Below are positions 38,784 to 48,920 of a stretch of DNA of 64,000 nt, one piece after another. Under the pieces are notes generated by a model that worked only from the letters and a program-made list of their open reading frames with translations, had not been told where the DNA came from and searched no databases. Source of the DNA: an uncultured Chlorobiaceae bacterium (GTDB lineage Bacteria > Bacteroidota > Chlorobiia > Chlorobiales > Chlorobiaceae); the NCBI GenBank assembly GCA_903839405.1, contig CAIMCD010000027.1, positions 1-64,000 of the forward strand. Direction: 5' to 3'. Position 1 is the first letter of the stretch. Every line of letters starts with the position of its first letter. The translations under genes were made by a program, and so were the position numbers.

Positions 38784-41700
38784 GTGTTGAGAATGCCTAC
38801 CTCCTCCTTTCCGAAAACCGAAGTCCGTTTTGCTGTTGTCATGTATGGCGGGGTCTCTCTTGCTATTTACATGAACGGGATTGCCCAGGAGCTCCTCCGG
38901 ATGGTTCGTGCAACGGCAACAAAAGATAGTGACAATCATCCGCTGATTAACTACCGCGATCTTGATGCCGTTGAGCAGGTCTACCGAAAACTTGCCTACT
39001 GTCATACCGGACGGCTGGATGCTGCAACGGAGCAGACGCTGCTTGAAACCAATGCGCCACTCACCCGAAAGTTCGTTATCGATATTATTTCGGGCACCTC
39101 GGCCGGAGGCATCAACGGTATTTTTCTTGCCAAGGCGCTTGCAAACTGCCAGAAGATTGATGAGCTCAAGAACCTCTGGATCACGGAAGGCGATGTCAAC
39201 CTGCTCATCAATGATAAAAATTCAGTTAAGGATAACAATCTGAAATTGCAGAAGGAACCGGCATCGCTCTTCAACAGCCAGCGGATGTATTTGAAGCTTC
39301 TGGAGGCTTTTAAAAGTATGGAAAAAGGGGGCGACACCCGAGTAGATTCGAAGACGACCAGCTCTTATGTTAGTGAACTCGATCTTTTTGTTACGGCAAC
39401 CGATATTCTTGGCCTTACCCTTCCGATCAAGCTTGCCGACTCGACGGTCTATGAGCGGAAACATAAAACGGTATTCCGGTTTTCCTATTCAGGTTCCAGC
39501 GGGGATTTGAACGATTTTGAGGCCGTTAATAATCCCATGCTTGCCTTCGCTGCCCGCAGTACCTCCTCTTTTCCCTTTGCCTTTGAGCCGATGTGCTTCA
39601 CGGATATTGATGCCGTGCTCGATAGTTTGAAGTCCGGCCGGGACTCTTATGCCGCTAATCCCAAATGGAAACGGTTTTTTAAAAATTATCCCGATGTCGC
39701 GGGTAATGGCAGCGTGCCCTATAAAGATCGTCCCTTCGGAGATGGTGGCTATCTTGACAACAAGCCCTTTACCTACGCGATCGATACCATTTCAGAGCGG
39801 AGTTCTGATTACCCGATAGACCGGAAGCTGCTCTACATTGAGCCTGCGCCGGAAGATCCTCAACTTGCCGTAGAACATGCAGGCAAGCCCGATGCTATTC
39901 AAAATTCACTGGCCGCACTCCTCACTCTGCCGCGAGTTGAAACCATCCGCGAAGATCTCGAAAAAATATTTGAGAAAAACCGGCTGACCGAACGGGTTGA
40001 GCGGATCATTAAAAATATTGAGCGTGACAAGAGCGCTTTGAAAGGAGTATCTGGGAGCTATCGGAAATGGCAGCCGCAAGAGCAGCATGAGCTTCAACCC
40101 CTCTGGGCAAAGGAGAACTTGAGCGACAAGGAGTGGGGAGAGCTTGATATGGAAGATATGATCAAGCGTCGGGGGCTGGGGTATGTGGGTTATCACCGAC
40201 TTGAAATCGCCGTTGTGACCGATGATTTTGGAAAGCTGCTCACCAGAGTTGCCGGATTTGACGAGGAGTCGAACTATTTTTTGGTGTTCCGCTATCTCAT
40301 GAAGGCATGGAGGGTGCTGCAATACACCGAGTACCGCCAAGAGGGATCCGCAAGGCCAACCACCAATGCTTTTCTCCATTCGTTTGACTTGACCTACCCG
40401 GTACGGCGGCTGAAGTTTCTGGTTCGCCAGATTGACCGTCTCTCTCTTCTGGAGCAGGGTAAGTATGAAGAGGAGATGGGAAATTATTTCGAATGGATTG
40501 TTCGTACCCCGGTTATTTCCCCGAACAAAATTCAGCTCAGCCAAGAGTGGATTGCGGAGTTCAGGCTCTCCCTGCTTGAAATCAAACGGGAGATCAACCA
40601 GCAGCTTGTTCTGCTGACGAAGGCAGGCCGGGCACTTCGTTCCCGTTTTATGCCGGAGCAGGAGCTGGCGGGTAAAATACCACCAAGCCCGATCTACCAT
40701 GATGTTGCAAAACTGATTGATCTCCTTGTTGCCTGTTTTCCACAAGCCGGAGAGGGTAAAAGAGAAGTATGCAATCTTAAAAAGAGCTTTGAGCCGGTTA
40801 TCCATTATTTTTTCGGCAGCACTGATGGTGCAGTTTCAAGCGATGACGAGTGCCAGGTTACCGATGAGGAGGATGGTGACGAAAAGGCCAAGGCTCTTCT
40901 TAAAAACCATGAGGAGCTTCAAGCTCTTTTGACGGTGATCGCCCTCATCGTTGAAAACAACCTGAAGCCTGTAATGGAAGGTAGCGATGCGGCTTGCCGC
41001 AACATTCTTTTGGGTGGGAGTGATACTACGGCAACAGAAACCGCTCGCTCGATATTGTGGTCTTACTACCGTAAATACAGTGATTTTGATATGATCATTT
41101 TTCCCGTTACCTACGGTACCGCAGGAGGGGAGGGCGACCGGGTTGATGTTGCCCGCATCAGTTCCGAGGATGCAAAATTGCTCATCAATGAGCGGGAAAT
41201 GAAGCTTCATAAACTTGCGGGCACCTCCTTGGGAAGTTTCGGTGCCTTTATGGAAAAACGGTGGCGGCAGAACGACATTATGTGGGGGCAGCTTGACGGA
41301 GCAGAGCGGATTATTTCCCTCCTCATGCCCGACAAAAAAGCCGCTCAAGCTTTTATCGGCGAAGCCCAGGCGGCCATTGTGCTTGAAACCATTGCGCCGA
41401 TGGGTCGCAAAGAGCGATACGATCTGCTTGTTGAACCCTTCATGCGCCCCGGTAACGGTAAACCCTATCCTGAAGCGCTCTCAAAGTTCACGGTTGATCT
41501 CAAAAAAAATGCCGGTGAGCCGCTTGCAAGCAAGCTTGATGAAGAGTTCTCAAACAAGGAGCTTCGTGACCATTATCTCGATATATTCGAGAGAAACAAG
41601 AGTCTGGAGCCCGAGAGCGCCCTGAAGAATGGTGCACGGGCAACCAGCGTTCTTGGAAAAATGCTTACCGGGATTGCAAATCAGAACACTGTGCCAGGCC

Positions 41701-42143
41701 GGAAATACATCCCGCTGGTCACTACGGCCAGCCGATTTTTTCTCGCTCTTGTGGATGCGGCCACTCCCCGCAGCTTTTCAAACCTGATAGTCCATCACTG
41801 GATCAATCTTCTTTATCTGTTTGAGGTTGTGCTTTTTGTGGGTGGGATTGTGTTTCTGAACAGTTCCGTCGAGAGCTTTGCTCTTATCGCATTTGCCGCG
41901 ACTGCGGCCGTGCATCTTACCCTGTTTTGGCTGCAACGCAAAATGCGTTTCAAGAGCAAGTTACCTGACCTGTTAAAAAGAATTATCTCTATCCTGTTAA
42001 AAAGTCTGGCCGTTGTCGTGATTGTGCTGCTGATTGGTTCCGGTTTAGCCGTTCTCTATGCGCTTCTCGGATTTCAGGAGTCCTGGTGGAGCAGTTTTCA
42101 GCAGGTGCATGAGTTGATAAGAGTACATTTTTGGAACAAGTAA
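38784..42143 (+). CDS. Patatin-like phospholipase (DUF3376-type) with C-terminal membrane segments
   Basis: 1119 aa; MYGGVSLAIYMNG oxyanion motif, IISGTSAGGINGIF (GxSxG), FGDGGYLDNKP (DGG); hydrophobic C-terminal helices. Confidence 0.9.
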   Translation: MLRMPTSSFPKTEVRFAVVMYGGVSLAIYMNGIAQELLRMVRATATKDSDNHPLINYRDLDAVEQVYRKLAYCHTGRLDAATEQTLLETNAPLTRKFVIDIISGTSAGGINGIFLAKALANCQKIDELKNLWITEGDVNLLINDKNSVKDNNLKLQKEPASLFNSQRMYLKLLEAFKSMEKGGDTRVDSKTTSSYVSELDLFVTATDILGLTLPIKLADSTVYERKHKTVFRFSYSGSSGDLNDFEAVNNPMLAFAARSTSSFPFAFEPMCFTDIDAVLDSLKSGRDSYAANPKWKRFFKNYPDVAGNGSVPYKDRPFGDGGYLDNKPFTYAIDTISERSSDYPIDRKLLYIEPAPEDPQLAVEHAGKPDAIQNSLAALLTLPRVETIREDLEKIFEKNRLTERVERIIKNIERDKSALKGVSGSYRKWQPQEQHELQPLWAKENLSDKEWGELDMEDMIKRRGLGYVGYHRLEIAVVTDDFGKLLTRVAGFDEESNYFLVFRYLMKAWRVLQYTEYRQEGSARPTTNAFLHSFDLTYPVRRLKFLVRQIDRLSLLEQGKYEEEMGNYFEWIVRTPVISPNKIQLSQEWIAEFRLSLLEIKREINQQLVLLTKAGRALRSRFMPEQELAGKIPPSPIYHDVAKLIDLLVACFPQAGEGKREVCNLKKSFEPVIHYFFGSTDGAVSSDDECQVTDEEDGDEKAKALLKNHEELQALLTVIALIVENNLKPVMEGSDAACRNILLGGSDTTATETARSILWSYYRKYSDFDMIIFPVTYGTAGGEGDRVDVARISSEDAKLLINEREMKLHKLAGTSLGSFGAFMEKRWRQNDIMWGQLDGAERIISLLMPDKKAAQAFIGEAQAAIVLETIAPMGRKERYDLLVEPFMRPGNGKPYPEALSKFTVDLKKNAGEPLASKLDEEFSNKELRDHYLDIFERNKSLEPESALKNGARATSVLGKMLTGIANQNTVPGRKYIPLVTTASRFFLALVDAATPRSFSNLIVHHWINLLYLFEVVLFVGGIVFLNSSVESFALIAFAATAAVHLTLFWLQRKMRFKSKLPDLLKRIISILLKSLAVVVIVLLIGSGLAVLYALLGFQESWWSSFQQVHELIRVHFWNK

Positions 42144-42156
42144 AGCCGGGTGCTCA

Positions 42157-43371
42157 TCAGGGATCCTTTTTGTCTGTCCAGCGCATCACCCCGAGTGAGG
42201 CGCCGCTCACCACAAAAAATCCTGCGGTCAGCGGTATGGCCGTGCCGTTGTAGCTCTGGCCGATTGCGGTGCCGATAATGAGGGAGATAAAGGTTGAAAG
42301 GGAGCCGACCACCCCGGCACCAACTCCGGCGTAGCGCCCAAGGGGTTCCATGGCGAGCGCATTGAGGTTCCCAAAGAGTATCCCGGTGCTGAAAAAGGTG
42401 ATCAACAGGTAGACCATGAGCAGCGCCAGCGTGGGATCATGGTGTTGCAGCAGCTCCACGAGGAGGAGGGCCGCCGAGATGCCGTTGATGGTGAAGAGTG
42501 CTCTCCGGCAAAGGGAGTGCATGCTGTAACGCACCACCAGCTTTGCATTGAAAAGCGATGCGCTCCCCAGCGAGAATGCGAGGAGAGCGAAGTAGAGCGG
42601 AAAGCGTTCGGCGAGCGCATATTTACCCTGAAAGATCTGCTGTGCCGAGTTCAGGTAACCGATAAAGGCACCCGATACCAGCCCGGCCGTGATGGTATAG
42701 CCGAGTGCGTGGCGGTTGGTAAGAATTTCCTTGAGCGTGGTTTGCAGCCGTTTGAGCGAGTGCGGAATCCTCTTTTGGACTTCAAGGCTCTCCGGCTGGC
42801 GAATGGCAAACCAGACAAGCGAGACCAGGGCAATCACAAGGAAAGTTGCAAAGATAGCGCGCCATCCGGCCAGCATAATCACCGCCTGACCAAGGGCCGG
42901 GGCAATCATCGGCACCAGAATAAAGATCGTCATCACGAACGACATGACGCGGGCCATTTTGCGTCCTTCATACTGGTCGCGCACCAGGGCGAGGGAGATA
43001 ACGCGGGGCCCGGCAGCACCAAATCCCTGCAACACCCTTCCGGCAAGCATCACCGGAAAACTCATGGCGAAGAGCGAGAGGAGGCATCCAAGGATAAAGA
43101 TGGCGTACCCCAGATAGATTGCCGGTTTGCGGCCGGTGCTGTCGGATATCGGCCCGTACAGAAGCTGACCGGCAGCCATGCCGAGAAAGAGCATCGAGAT
43201 GATCAGTTGGTTGCTGTTCTCCTTCATGACGCCAAGCTCTTTTCCGATAACGGAGAGGGCGGGCAGCATGGTGTCAATCGAGAGGGCAACGAGCGACATC
43301 ATGAAGGCCATCAGGGTGATAAACTCTGCAAATCCAGGTTTTTTTAGTGGTTGGGGTGTTTTACGCGCCAT
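42157..43371 (-). CDS. MFS drug-efflux transporter (Bcr/CflA-like)
   Basis: 404 aa; LSIDTMLPALSVIGKELGV, AAGQLLYGPISDSTGRKPAIYLG, QGFGAAGPRVISLALVRDQY. Confidence 0.92.
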   Translation of the reverse strand: MARKTPQPLKKPGFAEFITLMAFMMSLVALSIDTMLPALSVIGKELGVMKENSNQLIISMLFLGMAAGQLLYGPISDSTGRKPAIYLGYAIFILGCLLSLFAMSFPVMLAGRVLQGFGAAGPRVISLALVRDQYEGRKMARVMSFVMTIFILVPMIAPALGQAVIMLAGWRAIFATFLVIALVSLVWFAIRQPESLEVQKRIPHSLKRLQTTLKEILTNRHALGYTITAGLVSGAFIGYLNSAQQIFQGKYALAERFPLYFALLAFSLGSASLFNAKLVVRYSMHSLCRRALFTINGISAALLLVELLQHHDPTLALLMVYLLITFFSTGILFGNLNALAMEPLGRYAGVGAGVVGSLSTFISLIIGTAIGQSYNGTAIPLTAGFFVVSGASLGVMRWTDKKDP

Positions 43372-43382
43372 TAAACGGGGTG

Positions 43383-44801
43383 CTATGCAGCGATCGGTTC
43401 GGCATGGATAATAACCCGTCCTGCGTCCGGCAGCGAGTGGTAGATCGCCCCTTCAAGGCGGCTGGTGAGCGAGTGCACCTCTTCAAGCAGGGTTTCATCG
43501 CTGAAAGAGCAGTGCAGGGTGATGATGAGCTTCTGCTTGTCGGTACGGCGGATCTTGATATCGTGGATGTCATGCATATGTTCAATCCCTTCAGCCACTT
43601 GCACAATGATGGTGCGCACCCGTTCCTCCTCTGTGTGCGGCAAGGATGAGGTGGAGCGCTCTTCGTTGCGGAGCGGGTCGAGGTGGATGCAGATATCAAG
43701 ATCTCCGTCAAACTCCCGGTGCAGCTCCTCTTCAAGCGCATTAACCGTTTCGTGCGCCTCTTTGATGGTCAGTTGCTGGTCGATCTCCACATCAAAGGTG
43801 ATATATTTTTTCTGCTCCGCAAGGTTGGTTGCAATGTTGTGGGCGTGCAGGTTATGGTTCAAACTGATTACATGCACCCGTTCTGCAATGGTTTCGCTGT
43901 TGAGCGCAATGGGGCGGGTATTGATGGTGATTTCAGCTACGGGAAAGGCTTCGCGCACCCTTGCTTCAATGGTGGCGCAGATGGTCTGGATTTTTTCAAC
44001 CGACAGGGTTCTACTCACGCTGATGGCCATCTCCACAAAGACCTGCGGCCCGGTTGGTTTGACGCGCAACATGTCGATATTGATGACGCCGCCAACGTTT
44101 CTGGTTATCTCCTCAATCCGTTCGGCAAGCCCTTCCGGAGCCGCATCGGTCAAGACGTCAATGGTTTGTTTGCCAAGGCCGAATGCCGCTTTGGCCACAA
44201 CAATGGCGACCGCAATACCGGCCGCCGCATCGGCCCAGGCGATGCCGAGCCAGACAAACACCAGGCCAAGCAGCACCACGGCCGAGCTGAGAATATCGGA
44301 GCTGAAGTGGAGCGCATCGGCCTCCAGCGCCTGGCTATTGGTTTCCCTAGCAACTTTTTTCAGGGCGCGTGAACGCGATACATCAACCAGAATGGAGATC
44401 ACCATAATGGCAATGGCGTACCAGGTGACCTCAATCTCTTTTGCGCCGGTAATCAGCCGCTCGGCCGCAGCATAGATGATCCAGACGCTGGTGATGATGA
44501 GGAGGCCGGTTTCGATGAGCGCCGAAACACTCTCCACCTTGGCATGGCCGTAGTGGTGTTTTTTGTCGGCCGGTTTGTCGCTCATTCGGACGGCAAAGAG
44601 GGTAAGGGCCGCGGCGCCGAAGTCGAGCGCCGAGTGGGCCGCTTCGGAAATAATGCCGATACTTCCGGTCATGATGCCCACAACGAGCTTCATGGCTGTC
44701 AAAAGAAGGCTTGCCGCAACCGAGTTCAGGGCAACCTGTTGTTTTTTATGACCGTGTTCCATTGTTGAGACAATCGTTATCCTTTCCGTAGTGTGCTTCA
44801 A
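43383..44801 (-). CDS. Cation diffusion facilitator transporter with extended C-terminus
   Basis: 472 aa; GSIGIISEAAHSALDFGAAALT, HHYGHAKVESVSALIE, SSDILSSAVVLLGLV; three ZT_dimer-like segments follow. Confidence 0.92.
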   Translation of the reverse strand: MKHTTERITIVSTMEHGHKKQQVALNSVAASLLLTAMKLVVGIMTGSIGIISEAAHSALDFGAAALTLFAVRMSDKPADKKHHYGHAKVESVSALIETGLLIITSVWIIYAAAERLITGAKEIEVTWYAIAIMVISILVDVSRSRALKKVARETNSQALEADALHFSSDILSSAVVLLGLVFVWLGIAWADAAAGIAVAIVVAKAAFGLGKQTIDVLTDAAPEGLAERIEEITRNVGGVINIDMLRVKPTGPQVFVEMAISVSRTLSVEKIQTICATIEARVREAFPVAEITINTRPIALNSETIAERVHVISLNHNLHAHNIATNLAEQKKYITFDVEIDQQLTIKEAHETVNALEEELHREFDGDLDICIHLDPLRNEERSTSSLPHTEEERVRTIIVQVAEGIEHMHDIHDIKIRRTDKQKLIITLHCSFSDETLLEEVHSLTSRLEGAIYHSLPDAGRVIIHAEPIAA

Positions 44802-44954
44802 GAGTTTTCTAGGAGATGCTCTGTTTTGTTGCCGTTAAGCTCCCAACACCGTTACGCCTCTTGAGGCTACAATGTACGCAGCGGAATTGGGATAACCCCC
44901 GAAGTTTTTTTTAGCCCTGCCGGAAGCCAGCACTTGCGCCGTATAAGGCCGATC

Positions 44955-46373
44955 TTACCACCACTTCAACCCATTCCACAACCCGGCCCACCAGCCGCAG
45001 CCCTGCTTTTTCTCTGCCAGCAGAATATTCAGGTTTTTTCGAAGCTTCACCGTAGTGGGGTGCTCTTTGCCCAAAGCCTTTTCATCTATTGCCACGGCCT
45101 CTCTCAATAGTGGCTCAGCCTCCGTATACTTACACTGCATATCCAGCAAGAGTGCCAGATTGTTGAGGCTCTGTGCAACCTCAGGATGCTCCCTGCCGAG
45201 CTTCTTTTCCCTGATAGCCAGCGCCCGGCGGTAAAGCGGTTCGGCCGCTGTGTACTTTCCCTGTTCTCTCAGCAATTCTGCCAGATTGTTGAGGTCAGTC
45301 GCAACCTCAGGGTGCTCCCGGCCATAGACCTTTTCATCCATCGCCAGCGCCTGGCGGTAGAGTGGTTCAGCCTCACGGTACTTTCCCTGTTTATTCAGTA
45401 AGAATGCCAGATTGTTGAGGCTTGTTGCTACATGAGGGTGTTCTCTGCCCAAAACCTTTTCATCAATTGCCAGTGCCCGCCGGTAAAGCGGTTCGGCCTC
45501 GCTGTATCGTCCCAATGTCCAAAGGATTTCGGCATGGGCATTCAGATAGAGGGGATCCTGATCTTCACTGACTGCGGCTTTTTTGTAGTATCGTTCCGCC
45601 TCCAAATAGTTGATTTGCAGCTCGTAGTTTTGTCCTTGCAGGTAATCGGCCTTGGCCAGATCCTGCCGCAGATCGGTGTGATGCTCCCGGAACTCCTTCA
45701 AGAGTCGGTTAACCGCATCATAATCAAACGCTTCACGTGCCTGCTCGATTTTTGGGATCAACGCTTTCAGTTCCTCTCCAAGCGTGCCCTGCTTTAAGGC
45801 GGCTACATTTTTCTCCGCCTTCTCGGCCCGTTCCAATGCCTTCAGGACGTTATCCCATAAGGTAACGCTCTCCTGCGTAATCAGTTGCGCGTAGGGTTTC
45901 TTGTAGATGTTCTGGACAATTTTCAGGAAGGCCGGATTGCTTTTTGCTTTGTCTGCATTCTGTTGCAGAGCCAGCTCTTTAAGTTCAGCAAGACGCTGGT
46001 CAATCGAGTTCATCTTCTCCGGTGTCGCTCCATTGTTCACCGATACATTGACATTTCCTCCAGCCGATATGTTATTTCCAACGATGTTGCTGTTTCGATT
46101 GAAAGCCGTTGTTGGTGCCGGTTTTGATCCATCCATCAAACCCAAAACACCAGTTACGATGGCCACAATAATCATTCCAGCAACGCCTAGATTTTCTTTT
46201 TTCATGAGGGCAGGGGAGGAAGGCTCAGGGTTATTACGTCGCCACATCACAAGATACTGTGGTGTTAGCAGATAAACAATATTATGCACCGGCAAGCTCC
46301 AGATTCCCGGTGCAGGGAAGAGCGAATAATTGCCACGGATAGGCTGACAATTCCTGACTTTGCTTACATTCAA
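44955..46373 (-). CDS. Membrane-anchored kinesin-light-chain-type TPR protein
   Basis: 42-aa repeats (YSEAEPLYRRALAIDEKVLGREHPHVATSLNNLAFLLNKQGK x4); N-terminal TM segment; likely internal start MWRRNNPEP or MKKENLG. Confidence 0.9.
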   Translation of the reverse strand: MNVSKVRNCQPIRGNYSLFPAPGIWSLPVHNIVYLLTPQYLVMWRRNNPEPSSPALMKKENLGVAGMIIVAIVTGVLGLMDGSKPAPTTAFNRNSNIVGNNISAGGNVNVSVNNGATPEKMNSIDQRLAELKELALQQNADKAKSNPAFLKIVQNIYKKPYAQLITQESVTLWDNVLKALERAEKAEKNVAALKQGTLGEELKALIPKIEQAREAFDYDAVNRLLKEFREHHTDLRQDLAKADYLQGQNYELQINYLEAERYYKKAAVSEDQDPLYLNAHAEILWTLGRYSEAEPLYRRALAIDEKVLGREHPHVATSLNNLAFLLNKQGKYREAEPLYRQALAMDEKVYGREHPEVATDLNNLAELLREQGKYTAAEPLYRRALAIREKKLGREHPEVAQSLNNLALLLDMQCKYTEAEPLLREAVAIDEKALGKEHPTTVKLRKNLNILLAEKKQGCGWWAGLWNGLKWW

Positions 46374-46468
46374 TGTTGACGGTTTTCAGCGTGCCGTGCC
46401 GGGGCACTGAAGGCCGAATAACTCTCTATTTGCTAGTGTATTACGTCGATTATTATTCTCGTTCGCCT

Positions 46469-47605
46469 ATGAAAATCGGTATTTCGTGTCATCACACCTA
46501 CGGCGGGAGCGGGGCCATTGCGGCTGAGCTTGGCAAGGCGCTTGCGGCCAAAGGTCATATCGTCCACTTTTTCAGCCAGGCCGCTCCATTCCGGCTCGGC
46601 ACCTTTTCGCCCAATATCTTCTGCCACGAGGTTGAAGCGATGCACTACCCGCTTTTTGAGTGCCCCTTTTACTCGCTTGCCCTCGCTTCAAAAATTGCCG
46701 ATATCGCCTATTATGAAAAGCTTGATGTCGTCCATGCCCATTACGCCATTCCCCACGCCCTGAGTGCCATGCTTGCCCGTCAGATGCTTGAGGACAAATG
46801 CGCTGAGGCGAAGCAGTTCAAGCTGGTCACCACTCTGCATGGCACCGATATTACAGTGGTGGGGGCTGACCGGGGGATGAAGGATGTGGTGCGGCTTGCG
46901 ATCAACAAGTCCGACGCCGTGACGGCTGTGTCGGGCTATTTGAAGGATGAGACGGTCAGGATGTTCAGCCCTAAAAAGGAGGTGACGGTGATTCCGAATT
47001 TTGTGGATACCTCACTTTTTTTCCGCTCACCAAAACAGGAGATTCGCCGGCAGCTCGGCCTTGGAGAGGAGAAGATTGTTATCCATATCTCCAACTTCCG
47101 TCCGGTGAAGTGCATCGGCGATATTGTCCATATTTTTCATGCTCTGAGTCACGAGACTGATGCAACTTTGCTGCTTGTGGGCGACGGCCCGGAGCGCAAC
47201 GGGGCGGAAACTCTGGTTCGCCAGCTCGGCATTTCCGGCCGGGTACGCTTTTTGGGCAAGCTGGACGATATTGTGCCGCTGCTCTCGATTGCTGACCTCA
47301 TGCTGATGCCGAGCAATGTGGAGTCGTTTGGCTTAGCGGCGCTTGAGGCGATGGCTTGCGGTGTGCCGGTTGTGGCTACGATGGCGGGCGGCTTCCCCGA
47401 GTTCATTGTGCCCGGCGAGCACGGCTATCTGCTTGCGCCAGGAGATATTGAGGGGATGACAGAGAAAGCGATGCTCCTGCTTTCAGACTCCGCGCACTGG
47501 CTAGTCTGCTCCGAAGCGTGTGTTCAGCAGGCAAAGCGGTACGAGACCGCCTTGCTTGTTGAAGAGTATGAGGCTTATTACCTGAAGCTGCTGGAAGGAG
47601 AGTAG
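46469..47605 (+). CDS. bshA: BshA-type GT4 glycosyltransferase (N-acetylglucosaminyl malate synthase)
   Basis: MKIGISCHHTYGGSGAIAAELGKALAAKGHIVHFFSQ; VTTLHGTDITVVGAD; NFRPVKCIGDIVHIF; ESFGLAALEAMACGVPVVAT. Confidence 0.9.
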   Translation: MKIGISCHHTYGGSGAIAAELGKALAAKGHIVHFFSQAAPFRLGTFSPNIFCHEVEAMHYPLFECPFYSLALASKIADIAYYEKLDVVHAHYAIPHALSAMLARQMLEDKCAEAKQFKLVTTLHGTDITVVGADRGMKDVVRLAINKSDAVTAVSGYLKDETVRMFSPKKEVTVIPNFVDTSLFFRSPKQEIRRQLGLGEEKIVIHISNFRPVKCIGDIVHIFHALSHETDATLLLVGDGPERNGAETLVRQLGISGRVRFLGKLDDIVPLLSIADLMLMPSNVESFGLAALEAMACGVPVVATMAGGFPEFIVPGEHGYLLAPGDIEGMTEKAMLLLSDSAHWLVCSEACVQQAKRYETALLVEEYEAYYLKLLEGE

Positions 47606-47632
47606 AACTTGAGCGGGTTTTCCCGATGGTGC

Positions 47633-48661
47633 TCAGTACCGCTTGGTTGAGAGCAGGACGCTCCGGTACTTTTCAAGGTTTTCAAGTACCTCGCCCGTGC
47701 CTCGGGCTACGGCCGTCAGCGGCTCTTCGCTGATATGCACGGCGAGCTTGGTCTCCTCGTTGATCTTTTTGTCGAGCCCCTTGATGAGCGCTCCGCCGCC
47801 GGCCAGAAAGAGGCCGCGCTCCAGAATATCGGAGGAGAGTTCCGGTTTGGTGACTTCAAGGCTTTTTTTGATTGAGGTGATGATCTGGCTGATTGGTGTG
47901 GCAATGGCTTCGCGGATGGTGGGGGAGTTGACCTCCCGCTCTTCGGGCAGCGCGGTAACCAAGTTCCGGCCACGGACGGTCATGGTCAGCTCTTTTTCCA
48001 TCTTGTAGGCCGATGCGATCTTGATTTTAACATCTTCGGCCGTGCGTTCGCCAATGGCGAGGTTGTAGGCCTTGCGGAAGTGGCGGACAATGGCGTTGGT
48101 GATATCGGTTCCGGCCACCCGCAGCGATTCGCCCGATGCAATACCGCCAAGCGAGATGACGGCAATTTCCGTGGTGCCGCCGCCGATATCGACAATCATG
48201 TTGCCCATCGGCTCTTTGACATCAAGCCCGATACCGATTGCTGCGGCCATTGGTTCGGCCACCAGGTAAACCTCCTTGGCCCCTACATGCTCGGCCGAGT
48301 CGCGCACCGCGCGCTTTTCCACTTCGGTGATGCCTGAGGGGATACCGATAACCATGCGGCGGATGCCGAATGAAAACTGGCTTTTTGTTTTATTGATCAA
48401 CCCCTTGATCAGCTCTTCGGTTGCCTCATAGTCGGCAATGACTCCATTGGCGAGCGGGCGGATGGTGATAATGCCCGGATGGGTTTTTTCATGCATGAGC
48501 AGAGCCTCATGGCCGATGGCTACTACTTTTCCCGTATTGCGTTCGCGGGCAACAATCGAAGGCTCATTTAAAACAACTCCTTTATCGCGAATAAAAATCA
48601 AGGTGTTTGCTGTTCCGAGATCAATGGCTATATCTCTGAAAAAGCGGCTGAAAAAGCTCAT
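47633..48661 (-). CDS. mreB: Rod shape-determining protein MreB
   Basis: 342 aa; DIAIDLGTANTLIFIRDKGVVLNEPSIVA, MIVDIGGGTTEIAVISLGG, FLAGGGALIKGLD. Confidence 0.97.
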   Translation of the reverse strand: MSFFSRFFRDIAIDLGTANTLIFIRDKGVVLNEPSIVARERNTGKVVAIGHEALLMHEKTHPGIITIRPLANGVIADYEATEELIKGLINKTKSQFSFGIRRMVIGIPSGITEVEKRAVRDSAEHVGAKEVYLVAEPMAAAIGIGLDVKEPMGNMIVDIGGGTTEIAVISLGGIASGESLRVAGTDITNAIVRHFRKAYNLAIGERTAEDVKIKIASAYKMEKELTMTVRGRNLVTALPEEREVNSPTIREAIATPISQIITSIKKSLEVTKPELSSDILERGLFLAGGGALIKGLDKKINEETKLAVHISEEPLTAVARGTGEVLENLEKYRSVLLSTKRY

Positions 48662-48920
48662 GTTATCATGGTTCTATATGTGGTATCATAGTGGCTTGGA
48701 AAGGAGCTGATTCAGGCTATATTCCAAGGTTTCAACTGAACTGTAAAAGTAGTTAATGGAACTTTTTTTTCAAATGAAAAGAGTGGTTCCAGAGCGACTT
48801 ATTTTCATGATTTTTGCCGCAATGCGGCTCATCAGAGAGGGTTTCGATAAATAGTGCTATTGAGTACATTACTCCATCACGCTGAACTCCTGAACTCCGT
48901 CAACCAAAAACAAGCAAGCA

